Notes: generated by a model from the letters alone, not told the origin. DNA of 64,000 nt from Bradyrhizobium erythrophlei (GCF_900129505.1 NZ_LT670818.1:8837001-8901000), one strand, 5' to 3'. Counted from the first letter of the stretch, positions 51,983-61,117 are shown. A program made the numbers and translations.

Positions 51983-52193
51983 CCGCCCGTGCCTCGGTCA
52001 AACCGAGCATCATCAGGATCGTCGTCGTCTTGCCGGCCCCGTTAGGCCCGAACAGGCCGAACACCTCGCCCTTGACAATGTCGAGGTTGATGGCATCGAC
52101 AACGCTGACCGCGCCATAGCGCTTGGTCAGGCCGCGCGCGGCGATGACGATGTCGCTGGTGGTCACGACCGCCTGGTTTTCTGGAATGCTCAT
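51983..52193 (-). pseudogene. ABC transporter ATP-binding protein, N-terminal fragment
   Basis: Starts at the ATG at 52193, overlapping the NEW3 gene stop by ATGA. About 65 residues follow ABC ATPase pattern: [23 protein letters not shown] and Walker [22 protein letters not shown]. Just after LTEA the similarity ends; Q-loop, signature LSGGQ, Walker B and H-loop are all missing. The frame stays open another ~130 codons of Arg/Pro-rich sequence without family features. A clear truncated relic. Confidence 0.8.
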
Positions 52194-53074
52194 CGTCGTC
52201 CGAACCTCGCGACCGTACCGAGCATCAGAAGCAGCGCAACTCCGATGACCCCGGCGCCGACCATGCCCCATACCGTCGAGGTCGACACGGTGATGCGAAA
52301 CTGGCCCGAGGCGTTTTCCCCGTGCGACGTCGCGCTGACCGCGGTCATGTAGTCGCCTGCCAGCGACTTGTCGCCGGGCGTGACCAGCGCCTGCACCTCG
52401 GCGTCCTTGCCCGGGACCAGCCGGTCGATGGTGGCCGGCTCGAAGGTCACTTTCCAGCCGGTCGGGGCGCTCGCCGAGAGCTTGACGTTTTCGGCCGGCG
52501 TGGTGCCGGTGTTGGTGACGACGATTGGAATCGAGCTTTGCTGCGCCGCCACGGCGCGCGCGCTCAACAGCCCGTCGCGTCCCGACACCTGGAGCTGCGG
52601 CTGCCCCACGACGTCGAGGGCAAGATCAACCTTGGCCGAAGCATCCTCCGCGTTGACCGTCACCCGCACCGGGAAATGCCCGGCGTCGATGGTGCTCGGT
52701 GGACGGACTTTTAACTTGATGTCCTTAGACTGGCCGGCGTCGATCGGAATCGAAGACAGCTCCTGGCTGCCATAGGCTTCGGTGAACGAGGTTTCGAAAT
52801 TCGATGGCGCTTCGGCGGCAAAGCTCGCGACCAAATTGCGGCCGCTGTCGTTCTTGATGTTCAACGTATACTCGAAGTTCGATTTCGGGCTGCCACGACG
52901 CGACGGAAGTTTCGACGTCACTGTAAGTTTTGCCGGCAACTCCTTGGCGAGCGCCACGTTTACCGGCGCAAGCGCGTTGTGCTGCAGAGCAACAAGATTT
53001 CTTAAATTTAATTTGGGCGGCGTGGCGCCCGCCTCGCTGCTGGCGCGTTGGTACACCATCTGTTGGTACACCAT
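52190..53074 (-). pseudogene. NEW3-domain protein, 5'-truncated
   Basis: About 294 residues: at least two beta-rich NEW3-type (NPCBM-associated) repeats, for example SNFEYTLNIKNDSGRNLVASFAAEAPSNFE and [34 protein letters not shown], then a C-terminal membrane helix ([25 protein letters not shown]). Full members have an N-terminal signal peptide; here there is none, and the N-terminus is a tandem MVYQQMVYQ from a 15-bp duplication. The 5' end has therefore been lost near 53.05 kb. Together with the ATPase fragment it is the centre of a former exporter operon. Confidence 0.7.
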
Positions 53075-53077
53075 CTA
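53048..53077. repeat. 15-bp tandem duplication
   Basis: TTGGTACACCATCTG at 53048-53062 followed by TTGGTACACCATCTA at 53063-53077 (14 of 15 identical). It sits exactly at the truncated 5' end of the NEW3 frame and may be a scar of the deletion. Confidence 0.9.
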
Positions 53078-53105
53078 TTGAACGAAAGTGATAAGGACGG
53101 AAACG

Positions 53106-53942
53106 ATGAAGCGAGGAATCGCGGTTTTGGCGTGCGTCTGTGCCCTCGCTGGTACCGTCTATTTTGGCATCAGCAAGTGGGGCATCCGGCACGAGACGCT
53201 GAACTGGTTCGACGAGGCGCGGCAGCGGCCCGTCTCCGTCGATCTCGCCGTGCGCCGCGATTACGAGATGAAAGCCGACGACGGCTACTGGAAGCTGCCG
53301 GTCGCCATCTTCAGCAACGGCAACACCGTCAAGAACACCGAGTATTCGTTCCTGGCCAATGTCTTCGCGGCCAGGGGATACCTGGTTGCCAGCATCCAGC
53401 AGGATCTGCCGACTGACCCGCCCTTGATGACCAAGGTCGGCATGCCCTATGTGGGCCGCCGCGGCGTCTATGAAAAAGGCGAAGCCAACATTCTGTTTGT
53501 GCTCGAGCAATTGAAGAAGTTGCAGCCGAATGCCGACTACGACCACCTGACGCTGGTCGGACACTCGAACGGTGGCGACACCGCGATGTATTTCGCCAAG
53601 GAACACCCGGAGTTGGTGTCGAAAGTCGTCACGCTGGATAATCTGCGCGTGCCCTTCGTGCTCCGCGACAAGATGAAGATCCTTTCGTTCCGCTCGAAGG
53701 ATCCGAACTTCCAGACCGATCCCGGCGTGCTGCCGACGCCGCAGCAGGCCAAGGCCGACGGCATCGATATCATCCACACCGAGTTTCAGCACACCTGGCT
53801 CAGCGACCGCGGCCCCGATTCCGCGAAAGAGAGGATCCAGGCGACACTCGACCAGTTTCTCGGCAACGGCAGTGCCAGCGAACTGGCGCCGGCCGACACC
53901 AATAATTTGATCGTCAGCAATGCCGGCGCGCCGCTCCCTTGA
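53106..53942 (+). CDS. Secreted alpha/beta hydrolase
   Basis: 278 residues from the ATG at 53106. Signal peptide or anchor (GIAVLACVCALAGTVYFGI). Hydrolase nucleophile in LVGHSNGGDTAMYFA (GxSxG near residue 160); candidate acid and His are further on, with a His near the end in EFQHTWLSD. Probably a periplasmic esterase or peptidase-like enzyme; substrate unknown. The frame is open six codons above the chosen ATG. Confidence 0.85.
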   Translation: MKRGIAVLACVCALAGTVYFGISKWGIRHETLNWFDEARQRPVSVDLAVRRDYEMKADDGYWKLPVAIFSNGNTVKNTEYSFLANVFAARGYLVASIQQDLPTDPPLMTKVGMPYVGRRGVYEKGEANILFVLEQLKKLQPNADYDHLTLVGHSNGGDTAMYFAKEHPELVSKVVTLDNLRVPFVLRDKMKILSFRSKDPNFQTDPGVLPTPQQAKADGIDIIHTEFQHTWLSDRGPDSAKERIQATLDQFLGNGSASELAPADTNNLIVSNAGAPLP

Positions 53943-54036
53943 GATCTGCGCCCGTTGGCGCTGAAGCGGAACGATCGCGGTTCTTTCTTTGATCGGCGTT
54001 CGGCGGTTGGCAAGCTAGCTTTTTCTGGAGGGGGCG

Positions 54037-54264
54037 ATGTCTGGAAAATGGGCGGTTCTGGTTCTCGCTATCGGCCTGGCGATGACGCTGCTGAATCTGG
54101 CGATCTTGGCCGGGCAGATATCGACTCCGGCGACCGCGCGCGGGCCGAGCAATGCCAGCAAATTGCTGGATGATGACGATTTCACCGACGGCCTGACCAA
54201 GATCATCCGCAAGACCGTTCGCGATTATTGCACCGTCGGCAAGCGAGACGGCATCGACTGTTAG
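54037..54264 (+). CDS. Small anchored protein (75 aa)
   Basis: GGAGGGGG lies just before the ATG. One membrane helix (WAVLVLAIGLAMTLLNLAILAG), then an acidic, periplasmic-like part: LDDDDFTDGLTKIIRKTVRDYCTVGKRDGIDC with two Cys. No known family. Plus-strand neighbour of the alpha/beta hydrolase (94 bp). Confidence 0.65.
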   Translation: MSGKWAVLVLAIGLAMTLLNLAILAGQISTPATARGPSNASKLLDDDDFTDGLTKIIRKTVRDYCTVGKRDGIDC

Positions 54265-54469
54265 GACGTTTTCAAGCGAAGCCGCCCTGTCGGCTCTTGG
54301 ATGCCCGGCGGGCATGCGGCGTCAAGAAAACGACACCAGAAATCCAAAACAGCACCGTTTTTGCGCGTAATTTGAGCAGCGCATCGGGGAACCCGGATCG
54401 CTTGTTTTCATTCTTTCGAACGCCTGTTTCCAATCTGCCAGGCGTTTGTTCCAACAGGAGACTAAAGTA

Positions 54470-54697
54470 ATGCGAAATCTGCTTATCGCGGCTTGCTGCG
54501 CGGCCTTCGTGGGAAGCGTGTCCGTTGCTTCCGCTCAGACCGCGGCGCCGGCCCCTCAGGATTCCATGAAGACCGGTAATCCGATGAACGCCCACGCCGA
54601 AGCCAAGATGAAGAAGAGTTCCAAGAAGACCAAGAAGCCCGACGACAGCATGAAGAGCGACGCGCCAAAGGACGACACGAAGAAGGACAGCAAGTAG
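54470..54697 (+). CDS. Small secreted Lys/Met/Asp-rich protein (75 aa)
   Basis: AGGAGA 8 nt before the ATG. Signal peptide ending SVASAQ, then a disordered stretch of MK, KK, DD and PK units (KMKKSSKKTKKPDDSMKSD) resembling the MxKDx-type pentapeptide proteins of rhizobia. Possibly metal- or polymer-binding; unknown. A strong terminator follows. Confidence 0.65.
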   Translation: MRNLLIAACCAAFVGSVSVASAQTAAPAPQDSMKTGNPMNAHAEAKMKKSSKKTKKPDDSMKSDAPKDDTKKDSK

Positions 54698-54718
54698 CTT
54701 TCTGCAGACGCGAACAAC

Positions 54719-54752
54719 AGCCGCGATGCCTTTTGGGGCATCGCGGCTTTTT
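54719..54752 (+). terminator. Rho-independent terminator
   Basis: Perfect 12-bp stem AGCCGCGATGCC / GGCATCGCGGCT, six-base loop, then TTTTT. Ends the plus-strand transcript of the Lys/Met-rich protein. Confidence 0.92.
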
Positions 54753-54840
54753 CCATTTCCGGCACGAGCGCCCTGCACATGCATGATGACGGTGTCCAGG
54801 ATTCTCAAGGCGATCATCTTCGACGTCATCGCGGCCACCC

Positions 54841-55164
54841 TCATCGCGTGGATTTGAATTTGACGTCGCGATGCCGATGAAAGGCGCTTCCGGGGCTGCC
54901 GCGATAAACCCTGAAATCCCTGAGCTCGGTATCGGAAAGATCGCCAAGCGCCGAGAGCGTGGCCTGACGCTCGCGATCGGCGATCATCGCGGCGATCCAA
55001 TTATTCACGATCCTCCAGACACGACGGGACGGTCCGGCTGCCGCCGCACGCAGCCTTTGCCGCAAGCCCGGCTTTGCCTGGTTCGACGCCTCGGCAGCGC
55101 GCATCTGGGACATGACAGCGACGACGATCATGGCGACCGCCCTCTTCGGATAAATCTTCTTCAT
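54841..55164 (-). CDS. DUF1127 domain protein
   Basis: 107 residues from the ATG at 55164 (GGAAG upstream). The DUF1127 core is near the C-terminus: IAAMIADRERQATLSALGDLSDTELRDFRVYRG. The N-terminal 40 residues include a hydrophobic segment (AVAMIVVAVMSQ). Long DUF1127 proteins like this are usually DNA- or RNA-binding in predictions, but function is not established. The frame is open far upstream without homology. Confidence 0.8.
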   Translation of the reverse strand: MKKIYPKRAVAMIVVAVMSQMRAAEASNQAKPGLRQRLRAAAAGPSRRVWRIVNNWIAAMIADRERQATLSALGDLSDTELRDFRVYRGSPGSAFHRHRDVKFKSTR

Positions 55165-55292
55165 GAAAGCTTCCTTCGAACCAAAGCGGGAGAGTTCCGC
55201 CTTTGGTGCTACAGCTAATTCCGTCAAGGCGAGCCGTCTTGTCTCAAAACGACATCGCATTGGACAAAAGAGACCGCCATGGTTGGCGCGCG

Positions 55293-56273
55293 TCACGATC
55301 GATTGATCATACCGTCGCCCCTCACCTCGCGCGGCGTCAGGCCGTACAGACGGCGAAAGCGGCGGTTGAAGTAGGACAGGTCGCCAAAGCCAACGTCGTA
55401 GGCGATGGTGCTGATCGCGGCATGAATCGATTCGTGCTCGCAAAGCCGCCGGTGAGCCTGCGCAAGACGCTGCGTGACCAGGAATTCCGAGAAGGTGGTG
55501 CCGTCCTCCTCGAACAGACGCTGCAGGTAGCGCGGCGTCACGCACAGATGCGCGGCAACGCCGCCGACCGAAATCTGGCGCCGATGGCTTTGCTCGATAA
55601 TATAGGCCTTCGCCAGCTTCAATCGGGCCGCCCGCAAGCCGCGGGTCCGCGCGACTTCCTTGAAATCGTTGGCCGCGCCGAGCGTCAGCGCCAGCACGTC
55701 CTGGATATGCCGCACCGAAAGGTTCAGGAGCTCAGGGTCCAGCGATGTACCAACCCTGAGCAACCAGCCGGCGTAGCGCGACAGCAGCCCGAGCGCGGCG
55801 CGGTTTCGCGGTATCACGCGCATGGCGGCATCGTCAGCATCCGCGACGATCGACCGGAGCAGTGCCCGCGGCACCCGCAGGGTGAAGGAGCGTCCCGGAC
55901 AGGTCCGCTGGAACGACGTGGGCTCGTTGCCCAGCAACAGGATAGCTTCCTGCTCGCGGAGAATCTGCTCGCGACCGCCTGACCAGACCGAAGCGATCCC
56001 CGTCTGGTTGATGGCGAGCACGGCATCGTCGTTGCCGTCGGCCAGATATTGTCCGGTGCGGGAAATCCTTGCCGGCGACGCCGAGCCTTCGATCAACTGT
56101 AATCCGGGAAGCGACAGCGACGTCATGCAAGCCTGGAAGGTGACGTCCTTGGCCGGCTCGAGATCGACGCGGAGCATGACGTGTCCATAATGCTCGCGCC
56201 AATACGCGATCCGATCCTCTTCGGGCAGGAAATCAGTCGAGAATTCCACAATGCGGGCGCATGTTTCTGTCAT
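55293..56273 (-). CDS. AraC family transcriptional regulator
   Basis: 326 residues. N-terminal cupin-like sensor domain of the AraC-binding-like family (LPEEDRIAYWREHYGHVMLRVDL) and a C-terminal double helix-turn-helix: ISVGGVAAHLCVTPRYLQRLFEEDGTTFSEF and HAAISTIAYDVGFGDLSYFNRRFRRLYGLTPREVR. Effector and targets unknown; no catabolic gene is next to it. Upstream is a 355-bp non-coding gap. Confidence 0.93.
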   Translation of the reverse strand: MTETCARIVEFSTDFLPEEDRIAYWREHYGHVMLRVDLEPAKDVTFQACMTSLSLPGLQLIEGSASPARISRTGQYLADGNDDAVLAINQTGIASVWSGGREQILREQEAILLLGNEPTSFQRTCPGRSFTLRVPRALLRSIVADADDAAMRVIPRNRAALGLLSRYAGWLLRVGTSLDPELLNLSVRHIQDVLALTLGAANDFKEVARTRGLRAARLKLAKAYIIEQSHRRQISVGGVAAHLCVTPRYLQRLFEEDGTTFSEFLVTQRLAQAHRRLCEHESIHAAISTIAYDVGFGDLSYFNRRFRRLYGLTPREVRGDGMINRS

Positions 56274-56628
56274 GAAAAATTACTCTGATGATTGAAAAGG
56301 GGGCGCCGGCGATACGCGCCGGAGCATTCTGCTGATGGTCATAGGTAGCGTCGCCGATGCCGTTCTGCGTCCTCCAATCAGATGACGGCTCCTGATCGCG
56401 CTGGAGCGGGCTCGCGCGGCGACACCGCCGCGGCGCGTTTATTCCATCGTCGGCGGTTCCATCGCCCTGGATCGGGCGATCGAATGAGCGCGTCGCCAAA
56501 CGCCTGGAATCGGTCGCGGGAGTCCAAGACACGGTGCCGCGCAGATGATTGCTGTCCGCGTCCGGAAACCGGCCCGGTTCTCTGCACAGCGGGCAGCCCG
56601 CCCCTCACGTCAAAACAAGGAAATGCTC
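56274..56628. other. 355-bp gap between araC-type gene and GFA gene
   Basis: No supported gene; contains the divergent promoters. No strong hairpin or operator was noticed. Confidence 0.5.
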
Positions 56629-57051
56629 ATGAGCCTCACAGGAAAATGCTTTTGCGGCGCGGTCGAACTCGAAGTCACCGGCGCTCCGGAGGCGATGGGC
56701 TATTGCCATTGCGGTTCCTGCCGTTCGTGGTCCGGCGGCCCGGTGAACGCCTTCAGTCTTTGGAAGCCCGAGGCGGTGCGGATCACGGCCGGCGCCGAAA
56801 ACGTCGCGATGTTCCAGAAAACCAAAACGAGCCAGCGGCAATATTGCGGCAAATGCGGCGGGCATCTCATGACCAATCACCCGACATTCGGCCTGGTCGA
56901 CGTGTTTGCCGCCACCATCCCCGGCCTTGCCTTTGCGCCGGGGGTGCACGTCAACTACGCCGAAACCGTGCTGCCGATGCCGGACGGCCTGCCCAAACTG
57001 AAGGACTTTCCAGGGGAACTCGGCGGATCCGGTGAAATGGTTGCTGAATAG
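56629..57051 (+). CDS. GFA family zinc protein
   Basis: 140 residues from the ATG at 56629 (AAGGAA 7 nt upstream). Zinc ligands in CFCGAV (near 7-12), CHCGSCR (near 28-34) and YCGKCGGHL (near 67-75). The family includes the so-called glutathione-dependent formaldehyde-activating enzyme and centromere protein V; most members have unknown substrates. The domain is complete. Confidence 0.92.
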   Translation: MSLTGKCFCGAVELEVTGAPEAMGYCHCGSCRSWSGGPVNAFSLWKPEAVRITAGAENVAMFQKTKTSQRQYCGKCGGHLMTNHPTFGLVDVFAATIPGLAFAPGVHVNYAETVLPMPDGLPKLKDFPGELGGSGEMVAE

Positions 57052-57143
57052 CGAGGCGGCGACGGGGCTTGGGCCGGGAAGCCGGCCCGAGCCCGCGACC
57101 CGACACATCGCGGTCGCGACGATGCCTCAGATCAATTTGTCTG

Positions 57144-57743
57144 CTATTCGGTGTTTGTTAGTTCCCGCGGCCACCACAGCGACGGCGCCGTTCGCCTTGC
57201 CCCGGTCACGTCGCGCGGCCGATCGAGCAGCTGCTTGTGGAACCTTACCGCCCGCCAATCGTCCGATCGCGCGGCCACGAAGCCGGCTTTCCGGGCCAGC
57301 GCCTTCATCTGATCGTTCGTCTTCAACGTTTCGCCGTACAGGCCGAAATATCCCAGGCTGATGGCGCGCCATTGCAACGCCGACAACAGCGCGGAGCCAA
57401 GGCCCCGGTGTTGCCAGCGGTCACACACCGAGATCGCGAACTCGCCGAGCCCGGTTCGGCTTTCGACCGCGTAGCTGGCCTCCCCGATCACAGCCTCGCG
57501 CGCCTCATGCTGCACTTCCGCAATCAGCGTGAAACGATCCGCCCTTCGGTTCTGCACCAGGCAGTCGAAGGCGATCCTAGAAAAATTACTGACCGCTCCC
57601 ATGAAGCGGTTGTACCGCGACGGACAGGACAGCCTGCTGAAATGCTCCGCCAATCCGTCGACGTCCCGCTCGGTCGCGGTGCGAATATGAAGCCGGCTCG
57701 CCCCGTTCGCGGCAGCACCCTCCGACCATGGAATGATGAACAT
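57144..57743 (-). CDS. GNAT family N-acetyltransferase
   Basis: 199 residues from the ATG at 57743. Full GNAT core: IRTATERDVDGLAEHFSRLS at the start, AVIGEASYAVES, the acetyl-CoA loop DRWQHRGLGSALLSAL, and LYGETLKTNDQMKALARKAGF. Similar to the domain found in protein-lysine acetyltransferases (Pat-like), but without the ligase domain. Frame open upstream only in poor sequence. Confidence 0.9.
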   Translation of the reverse strand: MFIIPWSEGAAANGASRLHIRTATERDVDGLAEHFSRLSCPSRYNRFMGAVSNFSRIAFDCLVQNRRADRFTLIAEVQHEAREAVIGEASYAVESRTGLGEFAISVCDRWQHRGLGSALLSALQWRAISLGYFGLYGETLKTNDQMKALARKAGFVAARSDDWRAVRFHKQLLDRPRDVTGARRTAPSLWWPRELTNTE

Positions 57744-57760
57744 CAAGCGGCCTTTCGTTG

Positions 57761-58015
57761 TCACTGCGGCGGCGTCGGCCGTTGCCCGGCGACGCCTTGG
57801 TTGGCGACATTCCGATGCGCAAATTCCCGTATCAGTTTTGCGGCGGCGCGCATCCGGGATTCGTGCAGGGCATACAGCAACGCGCCCGCGGCACGTGCGG
57901 GAAGCCATAAAAAATAGAGAGCGGCGTTCGCAAGCGGAAGCGACTTGAACCAGGCCTCGCCGACATCATGCTCATTGCGATTCTTTCCGATGTAAGGCGT
58001 GAAACGGATGAACAT
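57761..58015 (-). CDS. Small membrane protein (84 aa)
   Basis: ATG at 58015; weak Shine-Dalgarno. A hydrophobic stretch ANAALYFLWLPARAAGALLYAL is followed by a basic helix ESRMRAAAKLIREFAHR. It lies 17 bp before the GNAT gene on the same strand, so likely co-transcribed. Function unknown. Confidence 0.5.
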   Translation of the reverse strand: MFIRFTPYIGKNRNEHDVGEAWFKSLPLANAALYFLWLPARAAGALLYALHESRMRAAAKLIREFAHRNVANQGVAGQRPTPPQ

Positions 58016-58265
58016 GGCAGCGCCATCGAACTCATGCAGCGGCCGATAACCACGCCTACATGCGATGAGGCACCGGCGCTTGGACGGAAGCGCCAATCGC
58101 CGGGTCTTGCGCGAAGCAATGACGCCGCATCGGCGCTTGCGAATGAGTCAGGAAAAATTTTGTCGGGCGCCTTTGAACCGCAGCGCCATTTTCGCGACTA
58201 ACCGCGCCAATGATTGCGCGATCAGCGCGCAAGCGGTGCGATCGTTTTCGGAGCGCCGTGACCGG

Positions 58266-59054
58266 CTATTCGTCCGGATCAAAAGCCATCGCGGGGGCAT
58301 CGTCCCGATAGCGATCACTACGGCGATATGGAACCAGTTGGGTCATGCGGCGGCCATCGGGGAGTTCGATGGTACGCAAGGTCATTACCTCCAGCGGCCG
58401 CTTGTCGGAACGGCGGCTCGCCTGCCGAACATGCGGCCGCTTCGGCGGGATCGCGGCTGAAGCCGGCGCGGCCGAGGCAACGGATTGAGCGATGCCCGGC
58501 GATATGGCTCCCGGGGAAACGGCCTGGGCCGATTGCTTTTCTTCCTGATTGGCTGGAGCCGAATGATCCTGACTGGTTCCGGGCACCGGCGCTGCAGCGT
58601 GCCCGGCTCCCTGGTCGGCTGCGGCTGGGGATATCTCAGCCTGGGCCGAGCGGTCCGGTTGCTGCGCCGGCGCGGTTGCCGCCGCCTTGGCGTCCTGCTG
58701 GCCGGCAGTTGCCGGCTGTTGCGGCTGAGAGGACGACGAGGCCGGTGGCTTCTGATCGCTTGAGGCAGCCTCGTTCGAACTTGAGGCGGCCTCGTTCGAA
58801 GCTGTCTTCACCTGGTCGGTCCCGACCTCAGGCTTGCTGATTGCCTCCGGCTTGGCCGCTTCTGTCAGACCAGCCTGCGGCGGATTCGTCGGCGTGGATG
58901 CTCCGTTATCGTCCGCGTAGCGCGGCGGTGCTGGCTTCGGCTTTGCCTTCGCCACCACCTTCATTGGCTCCGGCGCGGCAAGCCAGTTCAGCGCGCCGTA
59001 GCCGCCTCCGAGAAGCAGCGCGACCGCGATCAGATAGGCGAACAAGGCAGGCAT
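58266..59054 (-). CDS. Membrane-anchored Pro/Ala/Gln-rich protein
   Basis: 262 residues from the ATG at 59054 (GGAGG 6 nt upstream). One N-terminal helix (ALFAYLIAVALLLGGGYGALNWL), then ~160 disordered residues rich in Ala, Pro, Gln and Ser (with SNEAASSSNEAASS repeated), and a basic, ordered end (PLEVMTLRTIELPDGRRMTQLVPYRR). Looks like a periplasm-spanning linker with a C-terminal binding patch. No family recognised. Confidence 0.7.
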   Translation of the reverse strand: MPALFAYLIAVALLLGGGYGALNWLAAPEPMKVVAKAKPKPAPPRYADDNGASTPTNPPQAGLTEAAKPEAISKPEVGTDQVKTASNEAASSSNEAASSDQKPPASSSSQPQQPATAGQQDAKAAATAPAQQPDRSAQAEISPAAADQGAGHAAAPVPGTSQDHSAPANQEEKQSAQAVSPGAISPGIAQSVASAAPASAAIPPKRPHVRQASRRSDKRPLEVMTLRTIELPDGRRMTQLVPYRRSDRYRDDAPAMAFDPDE

Positions 59055-59131
59055 AACGACCTCCACTGAAAAATTGCGAGCCTGCGACAACGGAAAACGG
59101 CCTCGCCGGAGCGAGGCCGCCGCACGATCGA

Positions 59132-59515
59132 TTAGTCGATCACCTGGACGATCCGATGCGTCGAAGGATCGACCAGCACGGTACGATCATTGACGACCGT
59201 GTAGCGATATCTGGTCACGCCGTATTCGCGCGGCACCTCGTAATAGGTGGCGCCGGCCGGCGGCAGATCCTCACCGACGCGAACCTCGTGCTCGTAGCGA
59301 TAGGAGGGAACATGGCGCTCCTCGACATAGCTGCGGAAGCGCGGCCATGTATCGTCGGCGATGCCGCCAGCCACCGCACCGACGCCCGCGCCGACGATCG
59401 CGCCTGTCACCGCACCGGTGGCGGCGCCGACCGCTGGGCCGTCTTGTGCCTGTGCCGCGAGCGGAAACGAAAGCGCTGCGGCGACCGCGGCGGTCACGAG
59501 CAACTTCATATTCAT
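59132..59515 (-). CDS. DUF1236 secreted protein with glycine zipper
   Basis: 127 residues from the ATG at 59515 (GGAG 7 nt upstream). Signal peptide ending AAQAQ, a glycine zipper (AVGAATGAVTGAIVGAGVG), and a C-terminal DUF1236 motif YYEVPREYGVTRYRYTVVND with TVLVDPSTHRIVQVI. Common in Bradyrhizobiaceae envelope proteins; role unknown. Confidence 0.88.
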   Translation of the reverse strand: MNMKLLVTAAVAAALSFPLAAQAQDGPAVGAATGAVTGAIVGAGVGAVAGGIADDTWPRFRSYVEERHVPSYRYEHEVRVGEDLPPAGATYYEVPREYGVTRYRYTVVNDRTVLVDPSTHRIVQVID

Positions 59516-59698
59516 GGTGTTCTCCAGTGCTCGTGTGTCCCTTGCGGTGTGCGAAACGGAGAACGTCAGAGGCGAATGGGCGTTCCCGCACCAAGACGGG
59601 TTCCTGCAGGAACTTTCCCCCCGGTCCCACATTTCCTGATCACGACTGACTGAACCGCTTTAATGGCCAACAACATTCACCTTCCAACACGGCTGAAA

Positions 59699-59976
59699 AT
59701 GAAATCGAAATATCTGGCGGCGGCACCGCTCGGCAGCGCGCTTCTGACCGGGGCTGCCTTCGCGGCGGAAACCGCCACGACCGATCGTTCCAACATCAAC
59801 ACCGCCGTCCACAAGGAAGGCCAGTGGCGGTCGATGCCATCGCCCACAAATCCGATTTCACCGCGGAAAAAGTGGCCTTCTTCCTGCTCGACCCGCACCC
59901 GAAGATGCCGAATTTTCCGTTGAGCCGGAACGAGGCGGCCGACCTCGCCGCCTATATCGGCTCGCTGCGCAAATAA
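59699..59976 (+). pseudogene. Cytochrome c relic without heme motif
   Basis: Starts with a signal peptide (KSKYLAAAPLGSALLTGAAFAAE) in one frame; after about 45 codons the continuing homology is in another frame: HKSDFTAEKVAFFLLDPHPKMPNFPLSRNEAADLAAYIGSLRK. That tail is the C-terminal helix and distal-Met segment (KMPNFPLS) of class I cytochromes c. The expected CxxCH site and the region around it are missing. A deletion with frameshift has removed the heme site. Confidence 0.75.
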
Positions 59977-60181
59977 TCCGCCGCGGCAAATAATCCCGTT
60001 AAACAAGCCACCAAATGCAAATCCCTGCCGGTGATAGCCGACAGGGATCAGCAGAAAAGTCGACGGACGGCGAGCGGCGTCACCCGGTGGCCCGTCAAGG
60101 ACCTGCGCGATAATTAAAATCTACCGCGCAAACCTATGCAAGACTAATTTGTGGGCGTGAACGACTGGCCCCCGCGCCGAT

Positions 60182-60535
60182 CTAGAATTTTCCCTTGGTC
60201 GCATCCTTTGCGGTGGTCATCATGCCACCGGTGATCTGGCGCATATGTTCGCCGGCGTTGGTGAACTGGCTTTTCAGGAAATCCGACTGGATGCGCATGG
60301 CTTCCTGGAGATCGGTCGCGTGAACCAGCTTTCGGGCGTGCTCGAATGCGGCCTTCAGGTTCTGCTCGGTGAGCGACAGGGCCTGCTTGGCCATCTCCGT
60401 CCCCGGGGCCGGAATGGACGCGATCGACTTGTTCGCCGCGTCGAAGAACATTCCGAACGCCTTTTCCGCCTGGTCGACGGTTTTTTCGGCCAGATCGCGC
60501 AATTCGGCGGGCACTTCCAGTTTCGGTTCGGTCAT
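60182..60535 (-). CDS. Phasin family protein
   Basis: 117 residues from the ATG at 60535 with GGAGG upstream. All-helical Phasin_2 pattern: ELRDLAEKTVDQAEKAFGMFFDAANKS, ALSLTEQNLKAAFEHARKLVHATDLQEAMRIQSDFLKSQ. These proteins coat polyhydroxyalkanoate granules and control their number and size. No PHA synthase gene is in the window. Confidence 0.9.
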   Translation of the reverse strand: MTEPKLEVPAELRDLAEKTVDQAEKAFGMFFDAANKSIASIPAPGTEMAKQALSLTEQNLKAAFEHARKLVHATDLQEAMRIQSDFLKSQFTNAGEHMRQITGGMMTTAKDATKGKF

Positions 60536-60643
60536 CTCGCCATCCTCCGGTTTGGACCGTGGGTTACCACACTTCGGCAACGGCGTCTGCGCAGTAATGG
60601 CCGCGATTGGACGTTAGGGTTGATCGGCCGATCCGGCTGATCG

Positions 60644-61069
60644 TCATCGGTCGTCGTCGGGATGAACCCAGGGATATGGCGCGATCTTGCGCTCTCTGGT
60701 CAGCCGGATCAGGTGCACCGGCGGCGCGTATCCGGGGGTGGTGCAGGAGCGGCATTTGAGCGCCGCTTCCAGCTTCCAGATCGGCGTATCGCGCGGCCGG
60801 CGGATGGCATCGAGCGGCAGGCTGGCGCGGCTCTCGCAGCGGTGACACATCACCTCGAGCCAGCCATATCCGCCATTGAGGCATTGCGCGATCGTGGGCG
60901 ACGGCTGCGCCGGCCCGCCAAAGCCTTCCATCTGCTCCGACCACAACAGGCACTCGGCGGCATCCGCCGCGCGGATGGCTTTTTCGGCCTGTTCGCGCGC
61001 ATTCTGCGCGTTGATCCTAGCGCCACGGACGCGATCGCCAAAAATCCGTTGTCGGCTGCGGCCTCCCAT
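60644..61069 (-). CDS. Putative zinc-ribbon protein (141 aa)
   Basis: From the ATG at 61069. Two Cys pairs in VMCHRCESRAS and LKCRSCTTPG, spaced like a zinc ribbon. Preceding helix NAREQAEKAIRAADAAECLLWSEQ and the SPTIAQCLNGGYGWLEV linker recall a family found with mobile DNA in Bradyrhizobium. Function unknown. The frame continues upstream over an antisense araC fragment without homology. Confidence 0.7.
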   Translation of the reverse strand: MGGRSRQRIFGDRVRGARINAQNAREQAEKAIRAADAAECLLWSEQMEGFGGPAQPSPTIAQCLNGGYGWLEVMCHRCESRASLPLDAIRRPRDTPIWKLEAALKCRSCTTPGYAPPVHLIRLTRERKIAPYPWVHPDDDR

Positions 61070-61117
61070 CGGGCCATTATCGGCGGCGCTTGCGGAGTTG
61101 CGCAATCCCACTAGGCA

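Noticed and set aside
54272..55000. 242-codon minus frame over the Lys/Met-rich gene
   Set aside because: Antisense to a gene with good Shine-Dalgarno, signal peptide and terminator.
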